Source: a virus. Taken from it: a DNA stretch of 64,000 bases. Below are positions 25,301 through 36,300 of this stretch, in pieces. The stretch spans positions 1 through 64,000 of the IMG/VR virus record IMGVR_UViG_3300006802_000092. One strand, 5' to 3'. The notes beneath the pieces were generated by a model. The model saw only the letters and a program-made list of their open reading frames with translations. It was not told the origin of the DNA and ran no database searches. Position 1 is the first letter of the stretch, and each line of letters begins with the position of its first letter. The position numbers and the translations under genes are program-made.

Positions 25301-28300
25301 TAATAATTTATCACCCGAGGCGCAGGAAGTAATTATAGCTTCCATAAATGAAGTCGCGCCGCAGCTGCTTCCTTTCTTGGCCGGCTTTGTCACTGTCACG
25401 GTCCTAGATGATGGCGGGGCCGTCATAGAGCCAGTATACGACAGGCAGAGCAGCTACACTAGTAAAGACGTTCCACTAGGCTCTTTGGGAGACCAGGCTG
25501 TTGTTGGTGTAACAAGAACGCCAGGGTCTGTAACGACTGAGTTATCTTTAAGTGATCCACCTGCCCAAGTTGGATCATTGGGTAGAGAACAAAGAGCAGC
25601 AACTCCGCAAGACTATGGACAACTAAAAGATGTAATCTACGATCTTGTTGTCAACGACTTGTTAAATCTAGATGAAATATTAAATGTCTTGAACAACCTT
25701 CCTGGTGCTGGAATTGCAATCAACATCTTGCAGAAGATAGATAAGTTCTGTATTGCGCCTCCGCTCTTTTACCCACCGCTAAAAGAATTCATTAAATTAC
25801 CTGGGGTTAATATAGATTTCTGCGAACTTCAGGCTTCCATTACAATCCCTGTCTTGCCTAAGATAAGGTTCAATAGTATTTCTAAAACACTAATTGATAA
25901 TGCGTTAAGGGTTCTAGAGGAGCTTCTTATTCGCCTGCTCATCCTTATCCTAAAGAAAATATTGGAAATTATAGCAGAAGAGCTTTGTAAGACTAGGAGA
26001 GGACCAGATCCGCTCAACCTACGAGACGCCCTAAAGGCTAATCTATGTGGCAATGCTGATATCGACCCTGAGCTTGTAGACGGCGCTCTGACAGATCTTC
26101 TAGCCAATAGGGGGTGCTACACCGATGCGGTCGCTATGGGCCGCTTAGTGGACAATGTAGCGGCTGTGGTAACACAGTGTGAGCTTGTTGATCTTATAAA
26201 CGGAGAGGGATCTGACAACCTTTACGACCTTATAGTGGAAATTGTTAGAACTGATCCCGTTACAGCAACACTAACAGAATGCCTATTTGACAGAGATTCG
26301 GTACATGAATTCTTCAAAGCGATAGGTGTCTTTGTCGATCTTGAGCAGCTTTGTATCCAGAACCCAACAAACCTACCTGTTTCTAGAGAAGTTTGTGATA
26401 ATCTGGGCCTCCTTAACGTATTCCGTGCTACGAGAGCAGAAGCGTTACGCGCTAAGGGAGTTGATGAGGGATGCATCGAGGATCAGCTATGCGTGCTAAG
26501 AGATCAGACTGTAGCCGACCTAGAAGACCTCATGAGCTTGCTACAAGCTGGCATCTTCAACAGTGTGCTTCCGGATATCATGAAGGACCCAACTAGTGAC
26601 AAGCCAGGTCTTCTACCCTCCGAAATGCCGATGGACACAATCGCACTAGAGAATATATACAATAACGTTTTTGATACAATGTCCCTGTCTTTTACCGAGG
26701 ATATTATTGGTAAAAGAGGGTTTTTAAACATGGTTCTGGCTGACTCTAGAGGCAGAGGATATAGACAGCACCTAGGATTCCAGAATTCTATCCTGGGGCC
26801 ATCCGTTCTAAATATATATGGCTCTCGTGGCACCAGAGCTTATCCACCGAGAGATGAGTGGGGAGACGGCGCAGGATCCCCCAAGGACCACAATAGTTGG
26901 GTAACAGGGCCAAGAGAATTTACAGAAGGTAATTTGTGGAAGCTACCATTCTTATTTAACCCTCTATCCTCAACAGGCGACGGCGAAACAGAAGAAAATA
27001 CCGGAAACAATTCTGATGGAGACGAAATTTCTGGTAGGGCACCAGCATTAGGCGGCCTACCAGATAAGGTTGCAGGGCATTTACAAGATAGCCTGATAAC
27101 GCTAAGCGCCCCTTACAGCGTGGACTCAGGATATACTACTAACTTATTCTGGTTTGATTATGACAACCCAGATACCATGCAATTTACATTTAGTTTTGAT
27201 TATTGGACGACCCCACCTGAGGGACAACTACATTCTTGGGACGGGCATAGATTAAGAATAAATATGAAGAACGAAAACTGGAAAGACGAAGGTGGCGACC
27301 CATACGAGGAAGTAATAGCATTTTTCAACGTTGTGTCCTCCGTAGACGATACAGTCTCAGACTTTAAGAGCAACATATTGAGTGAGTATTACATTGATGG
27401 TTCATCTAGTCCAGATTCTACTTTCCAAGCTCTTGTCCAGAATAGTGTTTATACTACCTTGGGGCAGCCAGATACACCTAGGGGTGACGCGGCTGGAACA
27501 CCTGAATTTGAAACAAGATACGGCTCTGTTGAGGCTCCTATGGTTACCGGGTTTGAAAAGACAAGCCAGAGAATTCTAGAGGGCTTGGCCGAACTGGTTG
27601 CTGCGGAGGACAGTGATGACTCTCCGTTTGTCTATGGCTTTGACGCCACTAAACCACCGATTATAAAATACTTCCACGAAGAGGAGTTTGGCGGTGATAT
27701 TGGGGCTGCCGTTGAAAGATACGGTGGCTCTGAAGGAAATCCTCCTTTCTATCTTAAGCAGCCGATGAACAAGGGCTATCTAAGAATAGCACAGAAAATT
27801 ATTCCTGAGTTTAACCCCTGCGAGGACAGCAACGATGTCGTCACATTCCCAGACTTCTCGTCACTAAAATCTGTATGTTCTGAATTTAGTTCTCAAATTC
27901 CCATGGATGAAAGGGCTGGCCTTAAGGTCAAGGGTGTAAGCGAAGGCAGAGAACTACCTTTTGATAGGCACCTTTCGAAGGCTTCTCTAGGTATAATTGA
28001 AGGCACAATATACGCTACAATAAGAACTTATGTTGTCGAAGTTTTAATGAAGAGTCTCCCAGTTTTGCAATACCTGGCGCTATCAGAATTTAACTATGGC
28101 GATATGTTATCTGAATTTGTGATAGACAAGATGGAGCAGGGTATGAAAGACGTGGGTCGTGGCAAACGCTTTGTTCCAAAATACGAAGATTATTGGTGGC
28201 TGTTCTTAGAGCAAGTTGTTCAAAACTTTGGTATAAAAGTTAATCAAGGTATTATAACAGATGTTACACCTGAGGAGCAAGAAGCCCTAGATTTTATTAA

Positions 28301-29546
28301 CCAGTTTGTAGAGGATAACTGGGTTTACATTCCTCCTGGGTTGGTTACTGGTTTAAGCTCTGCAAGAAGGCTTGCTAAGCGTAGGAAAGAAAACTGGGAT
28401 AGTATTTTTGAAAGCACAACCGGGATTAATCCGACTACTGGTTTACCAGAAGCTATCGAGTCGCCTGTTATATCGCGCTGCAAGACTATACTTAGACGCT
28501 ACATTCGTGACGAGTATGCAAGGACAACAGAAATATTCTCAGAAAGCATCAATCCTGAATTCAGTGATATTAACGATGTTATTTTGAAGAGCCCAACCAT
28601 TGTTCGTGGTTCTATTGGAACGACAGAAGAAGGCCCGTATGACGTGCCAAATGCTGCTTATTATGAGTCTCTTGCCGCTGATGTGTCTGCTGCTATCCAT
28701 CCATATGATTTACCAAGCATTTTAATTGGCAATTCCAATGCCCCATTCGTTCTTGAGAGGTACCTAGTTTCCAAGGGCTCCACAGACACGGCTAATACTT
28801 TCAAGCTTTTCGGGTTTGTCTCCAATATCTTCGACGCCCAGACAGCTTACACAGGCGAAGTTCTAGCAGAAGACGAGGTATACTTTGGATTAAGAATCAG
28901 CTTTGTTCCAAGTGCAGCTAGGGTTTCAAGCCTTACAGACAAGATGTCGGATGCTCTGTCAGATGTACCAAATGAAACTGGCTACACCCACAAGGCATTT
29001 AGCGATATATATAAGAATGTAATTCCATTGGCATCGGCAGAGATACAGTTAACAGCCGATGCTTACGAGGCGGGCCTTTATAATGATTATTTACAAGATT
29101 TGGTATGCTTGTTAGTTGAAACGCCAGAATACAGAACCTTGTTTGAGCATTGTTATCCCATGCCGAAATACATGGACTTACTCGCTCTTTACTGCGCGAA
29201 CACATTTGTGCCCTCCCTTGCCAGAGTCGAAGATGGGTGGGCTGCGACGGCAAACGACAACCAAAGAGGTGGTGGTCGCTGGATCGGCCTAGGGAAGAAT
29301 GGAGGTATGAACACTTGGCGTGGTAACGAGGGGATGAGAAACTCCTTCAAAAATACAAAATTAGTGGCCAGACAGACATTAGAAGCTGCTTGTTATACTA
29401 GTTACGATTACAGGGATAAGGACTACATGAATCCATCTGAGGTTTACATTGACAACTTAGGCTCTAATTCAGACCTGAACCCAGGGCTTAAGTGGTGGCA
29501 ATGGAGTTCCTTGAGACCTGCACCTTGTAAGAATGGAGATGACTAG
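22311..29546 (+). CDS. Very large baseplate/tail structural protein, 2411 aa
   Basis: No family was recognised. N-terminal 450 residues are rich in Trp, Gly and Asn (WNSVDDGQN, WDAFDDYQTGHW), the middle is helical and unusually rich in Cys (CALVDGKILE, LCGNADIDPE, CLFDRDSVHE), and residues about 1197-1226 form a long hydrophobic amphipathic helix (RVLEELLIRLLILILKKIL) that could insert in a membrane or a protein core. Near the end are WRGNEGMRNSFKNTK and YDYRDKDYM segments. Its place between spike-like and gp25-like genes and its size point to baseplate hub or tail tip. Ends 2 nt before gp25. Confidence 0.72.
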   Translation: MPTCPEIAIFEGDPFIFYARNLIHSFKSKYGTENLSRPSGDKNPFEDGTQGGGNSSTGSRSWNSVDDGQNRAVSNVDPKIGIWKGGDAWNNLNVDHARNITNWDTALPFYIKGPKWDAFDDYQTGHWKNTTGANDGWLDIAGGLIVHPMLQLRETRYTEQDRGDIPRRDNPWTNWTSGKLELKDTALLLEGYLQFGFILEVLAGFLHIHDEKGGEFLKPDMDPFTWNQMFWYGYEVNDLLGSEGHGERTQLGLGSSNSLSGAGSDTGDNSVWNGALNPPSSPARVRYMPVGGVGHTVSSIDDEVDFIQPRGKNLDGDGQSGGAISSTAFQILHYAPSGHSVKIENADYNAFLFWLKKALEILDSAGLGPVDGSEFISEVFSGAGRSPTSVDACSGSPPYGGSFTDAELTTNECNIKIFRAMADRLYFDENPLVDTLDYTVTNYWNSFLEAHSTSISLSTEALNEAILLRGADGYGCEAVELDSELPTLGPGNANPGQCRDLGDGEEVFVETYQSCIPNPDAVVPNWLNQSEDEPFLNQKTCEYSIVMLADPPSCSEEYFNTFIPDALNKLLDYYNKEVNSEFTNITTGFQRTLSSRDALTNGSEGLYLDGLAFVGTAKVKTFYIPPRPKAKTKVLITVSAEEFNRIPERQPKVEEGTPTPAYSSGERSFVVFKAQEMEDIFDKVSYAFGLYDRFYAQWHLDTGKTIKGLNFSTESKRIESFFKETDLLLRESGYDIRDLEWIEIGFSPEFAVEYIKVQKENSSPIQIEKGFNSFINRSPMNDKTTAAYVSQLPNMKNDLMIREAVSWYDILNKYRFPEIEETYGLDNSSPVADGNESIKQLEQEICASGLSSGVFEPNLFGSSIQRQKWAESQINDIKGALLSQFSSNPCALVDGKILEHQGRTDFALQITDMTLKEYLTSDRFINDLPELLVRGRYKELSDLYGGMLNNLGMCGLIDLIKAAVDCILNALGYDDAITIIVGAAVKGMDDEFIGKFINNLSPEAQEVIIASINEVAPQLLPFLAGFVTVTVLDDGGAVIEPVYDRQSSYTSKDVPLGSLGDQAVVGVTRTPGSVTTELSLSDPPAQVGSLGREQRAATPQDYGQLKDVIYDLVVNDLLNLDEILNVLNNLPGAGIAINILQKIDKFCIAPPLFYPPLKEFIKLPGVNIDFCELQASITIPVLPKIRFNSISKTLIDNALRVLEELLIRLLILILKKILEIIAEELCKTRRGPDPLNLRDALKANLCGNADIDPELVDGALTDLLANRGCYTDAVAMGRLVDNVAAVVTQCELVDLINGEGSDNLYDLIVEIVRTDPVTATLTECLFDRDSVHEFFKAIGVFVDLEQLCIQNPTNLPVSREVCDNLGLLNVFRATRAEALRAKGVDEGCIEDQLCVLRDQTVADLEDLMSLLQAGIFNSVLPDIMKDPTSDKPGLLPSEMPMDTIALENIYNNVFDTMSLSFTEDIIGKRGFLNMVLADSRGRGYRQHLGFQNSILGPSVLNIYGSRGTRAYPPRDEWGDGAGSPKDHNSWVTGPREFTEGNLWKLPFLFNPLSSTGDGETEENTGNNSDGDEISGRAPALGGLPDKVAGHLQDSLITLSAPYSVDSGYTTNLFWFDYDNPDTMQFTFSFDYWTTPPEGQLHSWDGHRLRINMKNENWKDEGGDPYEEVIAFFNVVSSVDDTVSDFKSNILSEYYIDGSSSPDSTFQALVQNSVYTTLGQPDTPRGDAAGTPEFETRYGSVEAPMVTGFEKTSQRILEGLAELVAAEDSDDSPFVYGFDATKPPIIKYFHEEEFGGDIGAAVERYGGSEGNPPFYLKQPMNKGYLRIAQKIIPEFNPCEDSNDVVTFPDFSSLKSVCSEFSSQIPMDERAGLKVKGVSEGRELPFDRHLSKASLGIIEGTIYATIRTYVVEVLMKSLPVLQYLALSEFNYGDMLSEFVIDKMEQGMKDVGRGKRFVPKYEDYWWLFLEQVVQNFGIKVNQGIITDVTPEEQEALDFINQFVEDNWVYIPPGLVTGLSSARRLAKRRKENWDSIFESTTGINPTTGLPEAIESPVISRCKTILRRYIRDEYARTTEIFSESINPEFSDINDVILKSPTIVRGSIGTTEEGPYDVPNAAYYESLAADVSAAIHPYDLPSILIGNSNAPFVLERYLVSKGSTDTANTFKLFGFVSNIFDAQTAYTGEVLAEDEVYFGLRISFVPSAARVSSLTDKMSDALSDVPNETGYTHKAFSDIYKNVIPLASAEIQLTADAYEAGLYNDYLQDLVCLLVETPEYRTLFEHCYPMPKYMDLLALYCANTFVPSLARVEDGWAATANDNQRGGGRWIGLGKNGGMNTWRGNEGMRNSFKNTKLVARQTLEAACYTSYDYRDKDYMNPSEVYIDNLGSNSDLNPGLKWWQWSSLRPAPCKNGDD

Positions 29547-29548
29547 CA

Positions 29549-29932
29549 ATGTCAGGGTTTTCGCCAAAGCTGCCACTGAGTCTAGATCCGGATGACGGGT
29601 ATGCTTTAACAAAAAGCTTGAAAGAAGTTGCAAAACAAAACTTCAAGCATCTAATTCTGACTAGTCCTGGGGAAAGGATTATGGACCCAGAGTTTGGAGT
29701 TGGTATCCGCTCTTACCTTTTTGAAAACAACGGTCCATCCACATACGGACAGATAGAGGCTAGAATTAGGGAGCAAACCCAAAAGTATCTACCGTACATT
29801 CAGATAGATCAAATTAGCTTTGGGAATACCGAAACTAACCCAAATATATCTGAGAACTTTCTTAGCGTAAGGATCTCTTATATAATAAGGAGATTGGCAG
29901 TTGCCGATTCTCTAGAAATCCCATTAAATTAA
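29549..29932 (+). CDS. Baseplate wedge protein, gp25-like
   Basis: 127 aa (T4 gp25 is 132 aa). Contains the family signature GERIMDPEFGVGIRSYLFENN, preceded by helix SLKEVAKQNFKHLILTSP and followed by the RIREQTQKYLPYIQIDQISF strand. It is the conserved core of contractile-tail baseplate wedges in phages and related injection machines, where it helps start sheath assembly. Followed by the gp6/J-like gene in the usual order. Confidence 0.93.
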   Translation: MSGFSPKLPLSLDPDDGYALTKSLKEVAKQNFKHLILTSPGERIMDPEFGVGIRSYLFENNGPSTYGQIEARIREQTQKYLPYIQIDQISFGNTETNPNISENFLSVRISYIIRRLAVADSLEIPLN

Positions 29933-29940
29933 ATAACAAT

Positions 29941-29952
29941 ACTATTTAATAG
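29941..29952 (+). promoter_or_regulatory. ACTATTTAATAG element before the gp6-like gene
   Basis: ACTATTTAATAG lies in the 37-nt gap between the gp25-like and gp6-like genes, 5' of AGGAG. CTATT and AATAG are self-complementary. It is a variant of the 12-mers at 4432 and 7521. Function unknown. Confidence 0.3.
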
Positions 29953-29969
29953 AGATCAGGAGTAGTTTA

Positions 29970-31763
29970 ATGCCAGCACGTAAGACTCCAATTAAGTATA
30001 CGAGTAGAGAGTTCGATAGTATAAAGAATGATCTGATAGAGCACGCAAAGAGGTACTATCCGGATACATTTAAAGATTTCAACGAAGCTTCTTTTGGAGC
30101 TTTAATGTTGGACACAGTTGCATACATAGGCGACATACTATCGTTTTACCTGGACTACCAAGTTAATGAGTCTTACTTGGATTCTGCAATTGAGTACAAC
30201 AATGTCATTAGGCTCTCTAGGCAGATGGGGTACAAGTATCAAGCCAACCCGTCTTCCTACGGTTCAGTCGCAATTTACGTTATCGTACCAGCCTCTACAT
30301 CTGGTCTTGGACCAGATACTTCCTATCTACCGCTGTTGAGAAAGGGGACACAACTTTCTTCTACTTCTGGAAATACTTTCATGTTGGACGAAGAAGTGCG
30401 CTTTGACGACCCCTCAAATGAGATTGTTGCTGCAAGAACCGATAGTTCTACCGGCCTGCCAACTCATTACGCGATCAGGTCTTACGGAAGGATTGTGTCA
30501 GGCGTGTTTAACGTAGAAACAATTAGTGTAGGATCGTTTGAGAGATTCAAGAGGATAAAACTGGATTCAAACAATGTCTCAGAGATTGTGTCGGTAGTCG
30601 ATTCCGAGGGAAATGAGTACTTAGAAGTTGAACACCTATCACAGAACACAGTCTATAAAGAAGTTGTCAACAAGGGCGATAACAAAAATACCGTTCCATC
30701 TCTCTTAAGGCCACTTATAGTGCCACGAAGATTTGTCATTGAGCGTGAGCAGAATTCTGTTTTCTTGCAGTTTGGGTACGGAGGCCCAGCAGAAATTAGG
30801 ACACCATCTGTTGCGGAACCTAAGAACGTAGTACTTCAACTCAATGGTCGCGACTATGTAACAGATAAATCTTTTGATCCTTATAAATTATTAAATACCG
30901 ATAAGTTCGGTATTGCGCCTGCAAATACCACTTTAACAATTACTTATAGAACGAATACAGCAGCGAATGTCAACGCAGCTGCTGGATCTGTCACGAAGGT
31001 TGTTAATCCAATTGTCCAGTTTTCTGATAGAGCATCGTTATCTGATTCTAAGGTCGCTGATATTCTTTCTTCTTTTGAATCTTACAATGACGAAGCTATT
31101 ACTGGTGATACACGCTTGCCGACCTCTGAAGAAATACGAAGAAGAACAATTGATCATTTTGCGACACAAAACCGTGCGGTTACTCAATTAGATTATGAGG
31201 CCCTAGTCTACTCGATGCCAGAAAGGTTTGGATCTATCAAGAGATGTAGAGTGATTAGAGACCCAGATTCACTTCGTAGAAATCTGAACTTGTATGTGAT
31301 ATCTGAAGATTCTAGGGGAAAGCTCACACAAACCAACACAACTATCAAAGAAAATGTAAAGGTGTGGCTAAACAGAAATAAAATGATTAGTGACACGATT
31401 GACATTCTAGACGCCAAGATTGTAAATATCGGCATTGATTTTGAAGTAATTGTAGATGAGGAATCCAACAAGTTCCAAATCCTTGCAGATTGTAACACCG
31501 CAGTAAAAGAACTCTTTACTGTAACTCCTTACATAGGGGAACCCGTATACATGACAGATATCTTCAGCGCTCTTAATAAAGTTAAGGGTGTTGTCGATGC
31601 AAAGCGCGTCAACGTCGTTAGGAAACTGGGAACGAACTACTCCTCAGTCAGGTTCAGTATTGACGAAGCTACCTCTGCGGACGGAAGGTATATCTCAGTT
31701 CCGCAGAATGTAATTGTAGAGATAAAATTCCCAGACACAGACATCAAGGGAGCGATTTCGTAA
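29970..31763 (+). CDS. Baseplate wedge protein, gp6/J-like
   Basis: 597 aa (T4 gp6 is 660 aa). N-terminal YTSREFDSIKNDLIEHAKRYYP and FGALMLDTVAYIGDILSFYLDYQVNESYLDSA are the family's opening, and RRRTIDHFATQNRAVTQLDYEALVYSMPERFGSIKR (about residues 390-425, given in part) is its conserved middle. The C-terminal domain has YMTDIFSALNKVKGVVDAKRV, the usual closing fold. Forms the ring of wedge dimers around the hub. TAATG joins it to the next gene. Confidence 0.92.
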   Translation: MPARKTPIKYTSREFDSIKNDLIEHAKRYYPDTFKDFNEASFGALMLDTVAYIGDILSFYLDYQVNESYLDSAIEYNNVIRLSRQMGYKYQANPSSYGSVAIYVIVPASTSGLGPDTSYLPLLRKGTQLSSTSGNTFMLDEEVRFDDPSNEIVAARTDSSTGLPTHYAIRSYGRIVSGVFNVETISVGSFERFKRIKLDSNNVSEIVSVVDSEGNEYLEVEHLSQNTVYKEVVNKGDNKNTVPSLLRPLIVPRRFVIEREQNSVFLQFGYGGPAEIRTPSVAEPKNVVLQLNGRDYVTDKSFDPYKLLNTDKFGIAPANTTLTITYRTNTAANVNAAAGSVTKVVNPIVQFSDRASLSDSKVADILSSFESYNDEAITGDTRLPTSEEIRRRTIDHFATQNRAVTQLDYEALVYSMPERFGSIKRCRVIRDPDSLRRNLNLYVISEDSRGKLTQTNTTIKENVKVWLNRNKMISDTIDILDAKIVNIGIDFEVIVDEESNKFQILADCNTAVKELFTVTPYIGEPVYMTDIFSALNKVKGVVDAKRVNVVRKLGTNYSSVRFSIDEATSADGRYISVPQNVIVEIKFPDTDIKGAIS

Positions 31764-33322
31764 TGGCAATTAAAAGATATTTTGCTTCAAAAGATAACAC
31801 TATCACAAATGCCTTTAAGTCAAACCTGACGACAAGAGGTACTAGTGCGAACATGGGCCTGTCGGACATACTAGAGGTGTTTTCTATTTATGGACAAGCT
31901 TCCTCCTCTTCTGGCTTATCCTCAGAACTTTCTAGAGTTTTGATAGAGTTCGACACAACAGACATAGCCGCTGACAGGGCGGCTGGTGATGTTCCTGCAA
32001 GTGGAAGTGTCAGCTTTTTCCTCAAGATGTATAACGCCAAACACGGACAGACGCTACCCAAGAATTATTACATGGAGGTTAAGGCTGTCACTGGCTCTAC
32101 CGCCTGGGAAGAAGGTTTTGGCCTAGACATGGAAGGCTACACGGACTCGACAGCTGGGAGCACAGGCTCCAATTGGCTTAGCGCCTCAGCGGCAGACGCA
32201 GATGGTTGGTCTACGGCTGGTGGTGATTATTCAAACCCAGATACAGACACTTCTTCTTCATTCACCCAATACTTTGACACTGGGGTGGAAGATTTAGAAA
32301 TAGACGTAACAACACTGGTTGAGCAGTGGCTAGATAGTAGTGGCAATGTTTTGGGTTCTAAAAACAACTATGGCGTTGGTGTCATGCTTTCCTCTAGTCA
32401 CGAATCAGAGTCTAGATCTTTTTATACTAAAAAGTTCTTTGCTCGCGGCTCAGAGTTCTTTTTTAAGCGCCCTGTCCTTGAGGCACGCTGGGACTCTAGA
32501 GACTTAGACAATAGAGGTAACTTCATTTACTCAAGCTCGCTTGCGACGGCAGACGAAAACCTAAATAAGATTTACCTCTACAATTATTTCAGAGGGCAGT
32601 TAAGAAACATTCCTGGCATCGGTACAGGAAACATTTATGTAAGCTTTTTCTCTGGCTCATCGGATGACTCGGCACCGTCAGGCAGTGCGCTTGAACTTGT
32701 AGTGGACGGCACACACGTTACCGACAACAGCCGTAATAAGGTCGTGACGGGCTCTCACTATTCTACGGGCATCTACACCGCCAGCGTGGCCTTGACCGCT
32801 GCTGCGACCCCCCTAGAGACTGTGTATGATGTATGGTTCCAAGGTGGGGACTCAATAGCCGATGCCTCGCAGGCCACAGTCCAGTTCCACACCGGAACAA
32901 TAAAGCCTGAGACGCTTGACTCATACGAGATCGCGCCGTCTGATGAATATGTGACAAATATTACAAACCTTAAACAAGAATACTCCAGAAAAGAAACAGC
33001 CAGGTTTAGAGTTTATACAAGACAAAAGAATTGGTCTCCTACTATTTATAACGTGGCTTCTACAGAGATAGAGAGCTACCCAATTGAAAGTGGGTCTTAT
33101 AAGGTGTATCGCGTAATCGATGATTTAGACGTAATTCCTTATGGAACAGGAAGCGACTTACATACCGCGATGAGTTACGACCTTTCTGGTAACTACTTTG
33201 ATTTGGACATGTCCATGCTAGAAGCTGGGTACATGTATGGTATTAAGTTTACCTATTTCAACAACTCAAATAATGATTGGGTTGAGCAGCCGGAAGTATT
33301 TAAGTTTAGGGTTGAAGAATGA
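31763..33322 (+). CDS. Tail/baseplate protein with DNRLRE-like domain
   Basis: 519 aa. Residues 1-245 match a DNRLRE-type beta-sandwich: start 'DNTITNAF', LIEFDTTDIAADRA, IDVTTLVEQWLDS, NNYGVGVMLSSS, SFYTKKFFARGS and FFKRPVLEARWD. The rest is beta-rich with repeated Ser-Gly loops, ending GYMYGIKFTYFNNSNNDW. Such domains occur in adhesion and fibre proteins. The segment 32690-32960 is visibly richer in GC at third positions than the flanks. Stop overlaps the next start (ATGA). Confidence 0.72.
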   Translation: MAIKRYFASKDNTITNAFKSNLTTRGTSANMGLSDILEVFSIYGQASSSSGLSSELSRVLIEFDTTDIAADRAAGDVPASGSVSFFLKMYNAKHGQTLPKNYYMEVKAVTGSTAWEEGFGLDMEGYTDSTAGSTGSNWLSASAADADGWSTAGGDYSNPDTDTSSSFTQYFDTGVEDLEIDVTTLVEQWLDSSGNVLGSKNNYGVGVMLSSSHESESRSFYTKKFFARGSEFFFKRPVLEARWDSRDLDNRGNFIYSSSLATADENLNKIYLYNYFRGQLRNIPGIGTGNIYVSFFSGSSDDSAPSGSALELVVDGTHVTDNSRNKVVTGSHYSTGIYTASVALTAAATPLETVYDVWFQGGDSIADASQATVQFHTGTIKPETLDSYEIAPSDEYVTNITNLKQEYSRKETARFRVYTRQKNWSPTIYNVASTEIESYPIESGSYKVYRVIDDLDVIPYGTGSDLHTAMSYDLSGNYFDLDMSMLEAGYMYGIKFTYFNNSNNDWVEQPEVFKFRVEE

Positions 33323-36300
33323 GTACAAAGAATCTTTTCGACAAAGGAAAGTCCTATAAAACACTTTCTTCTGTAGATCCTGCCACTCTTGGGCTGGATG
33401 CAGAGTCGTATAGAAATATACAAGCACAGAATGTCGATAAAGACCGCTTTATACCAAATGTTGACTTTTCGTCTGCTTCCAACTTTGTGGTGTATGGCTC
33501 AGCCAAGAAATACTATGAGAGTGCGTTTGACAGAATTAGAGATGAGTTCCCTTACGACGGGTCAAGCGCAGAGAAGCAGGAATTCTTTAATAGCTCATCA
33601 TACCTAGATTTATACATCTACGATCAGGAATATCCAAAAAGCACTGGATACGCTATCTTTTCTGCTGATGGATGGGGTACTCAATCAAGTGAAACAGTTG
33701 GGTGGGGCGTATCTGGCGATCTAGAGTACATTGAATTCTACGGTGGCCCCCACACAGCTTCGAACGGTATGGTAAATAAAACAATCCATTCCGAGTTCTC
33801 AGCTTCAAACATTTATGACACAGATATCTACGACACTGAAGGTGTCCTTTCACTGGGCCAGGAAGGTACCAGGGAGTCAAACTTAAAGTTTAGTTGGCCT
33901 AAGGGACAGACTATTGAGTTTTGGCTCAAGAAGGACGAGTTTATAGACACCTTGACAGAAAAAGAAGTTATCTTCGATCTTTGGAATGGTGAGGCTTCTG
34001 GCAGTGACTCCTATGGTAGATTAACAATCTACTTGACTGCTTCGTCTACGCCCATGAGAATGAACGTAATGTCTGGTACAACTGGGCTTGCAGATGTAAA
34101 TCTAGATACGGGGCTAACCGATTCTACCTTGGCTAACGGAGATTGGCGTCACTATGCCTTGGCCTTTAAGAGCGGCTCTTCCCAGGCAGAGATTAAAGTT
34201 TATGTAGACGGCAGCCCAGTCAGCACCTTGAACTCTGCTTTAAATTTTCAAGAAGTCACTGGTGCATTGAGAGCAAGGATTGGTGCCCTCACTTCCACGC
34301 CGTCAGGTAATGCGTATCATGGAATTGACCTTGCAGGTGCGGGTAAGCTAAGTGCGTCTGTGGACGAATTCCGCTACTGGAAGGTTCAGAGGAGCCACGA
34401 AGAGGTAAGCAAGAACTATTTTAGGCATGTTGATGGCGGCACAAACACCGACATTTCCAACACAGAGCTTGGTGTTTACTTCAAGTTCAATGAAGGTATC
34501 ACCACAAACTCAACTACTGATTCGACCGTGCTTGACTACTCTGGACGTATAACAAACGGAACTTGGGTTGGGTACCCAAGTAGTAACGCTAGGAACACCG
34601 GTTCTGCCATAGTTTCTGCGAGTGCCTCTGATAGAGAGGTTGAAGACCCAATTATCCACTCGAACCACCCAGACGTAACATCAAAAAGAAGTGCCCTGTC
34701 TCTTAGCGGATCTTCATATGATTACCAAAATAACTCATCAATATATTACACTTTACCATCTTGGATAATTGAGCAAGAAGAAGAGGAAGGTGGCGAGTTA
34801 CTAAATTTAACGCAGATCATCGGCAGTTATTTTGATACGCTACACTCACAGATTTCTGAGGTTCCAAAGCTAAAGAACATTAGTTACGCAAGCTCTAGTC
34901 ACAAACCATATCCGTTTTCTGGGCGTCTTCTAGAATCTAACGGACTCTTCGCACCAGAGATTTTTGTAGATGCATCTGTACTAGAGCAGTTCAAGGACCA
35001 GAGCGAAACAGAGCTTTATGAAAAAGACATCGCAGAAATAAAAAATCTTATTTATCAAAACATATACAACAATCTAGTTTACATATACAAATCAAAGGGC
35101 ACAGAGAAGTCCTTTAGAAACATCATCCGTTGTTATGGAGTTGATGATGAGTTAATTAAGATTAACCTTTACGGTAACAATGTCACACATAAGCTGCGTG
35201 ACAATTTTAGAAGCTCTATCACAAAAAGAAGATTTGCTGACTTCAACCATCCAGACCGCTTTGAGGCCACAGTCACCCACCAGACTTCAAGTACAAATGC
35301 AAATACTCTAGATGTAACTTACATTTCGTGCTCTTCGAACCCCTCGACAGCTGAAGTAGAGGTCATATTCCCTAAGAAGTTTGAGCCAAGCGATGCAAAA
35401 TACTTCTCAACAAACTTTTTAAGCTCCTCTATATTTGGGTACCACAGGGTAAAGACTTCCAACAGTTTGCAAGACTTTTCTGGTTACGCAGCCTCGACAG
35501 ACCGCAGCTTGCAGGTGTACGCAGTCAGGACATACTCTGGTTCTAATGATGCTTACTTTGTTCTGGAGAATCCTGCACAGTCAATATTCGTCACAAGTAG
35601 TGTGTATGAAAACATTTATGACGATACAAAGTGGAATCTTGCTGTAAGAACTTACCTCGACAAGAAGGAATCAGCCGAGAAGGTGTCAGGCTCTTCCGGC
35701 ACGTCGGGTGAGTCAGACATAATTGTTGAACTTTACGGCGTGAATGTCGAGCTTGGAGTCGTCAAGAATCAGTTTAGTATTACCGCATCAGTAGCACAAA
35801 ACAGTACAAACAACGGCTATTTAAGTAATCCAAGAAGGTACTACTTTGGAGCACACAGAACGAACTTTACTGGTTCCTTAATTAACGAGTCAGATCTGAA
35901 GATAACTTCCCTTAGACACTGGAACACATTTCTAGATAATAACGAAATCATATCGCACGCCAAGAACACAAATGCTCATGGTGTCTTAAGGCCATACGAA
36001 AGTGCATATGTCTACGACACTGATCTAGAGGGCAGTAGAATACCAAGAATTGAGACCCTTGCACTCCATTGGAACTTGGACGACGTAAGCCAATCTGACT
36101 CCAACGGAGAGTTTTTAGTCAACGACTTTTCTTCTGGGTCAATTGGAAAGAGGAGCAGGTATCCGGGTGACTTCGGGCATTCTGTTGGTAACCAGTACAC
36201 TGGGCGTGGCTTCTTTTTCCCTGCAAGCGCAACAAGCTCAATTGCCGTTGAATATGTCCAGACAGCTGTGCAAAACCCTCCTGAGGTCATTACAAGCTAC

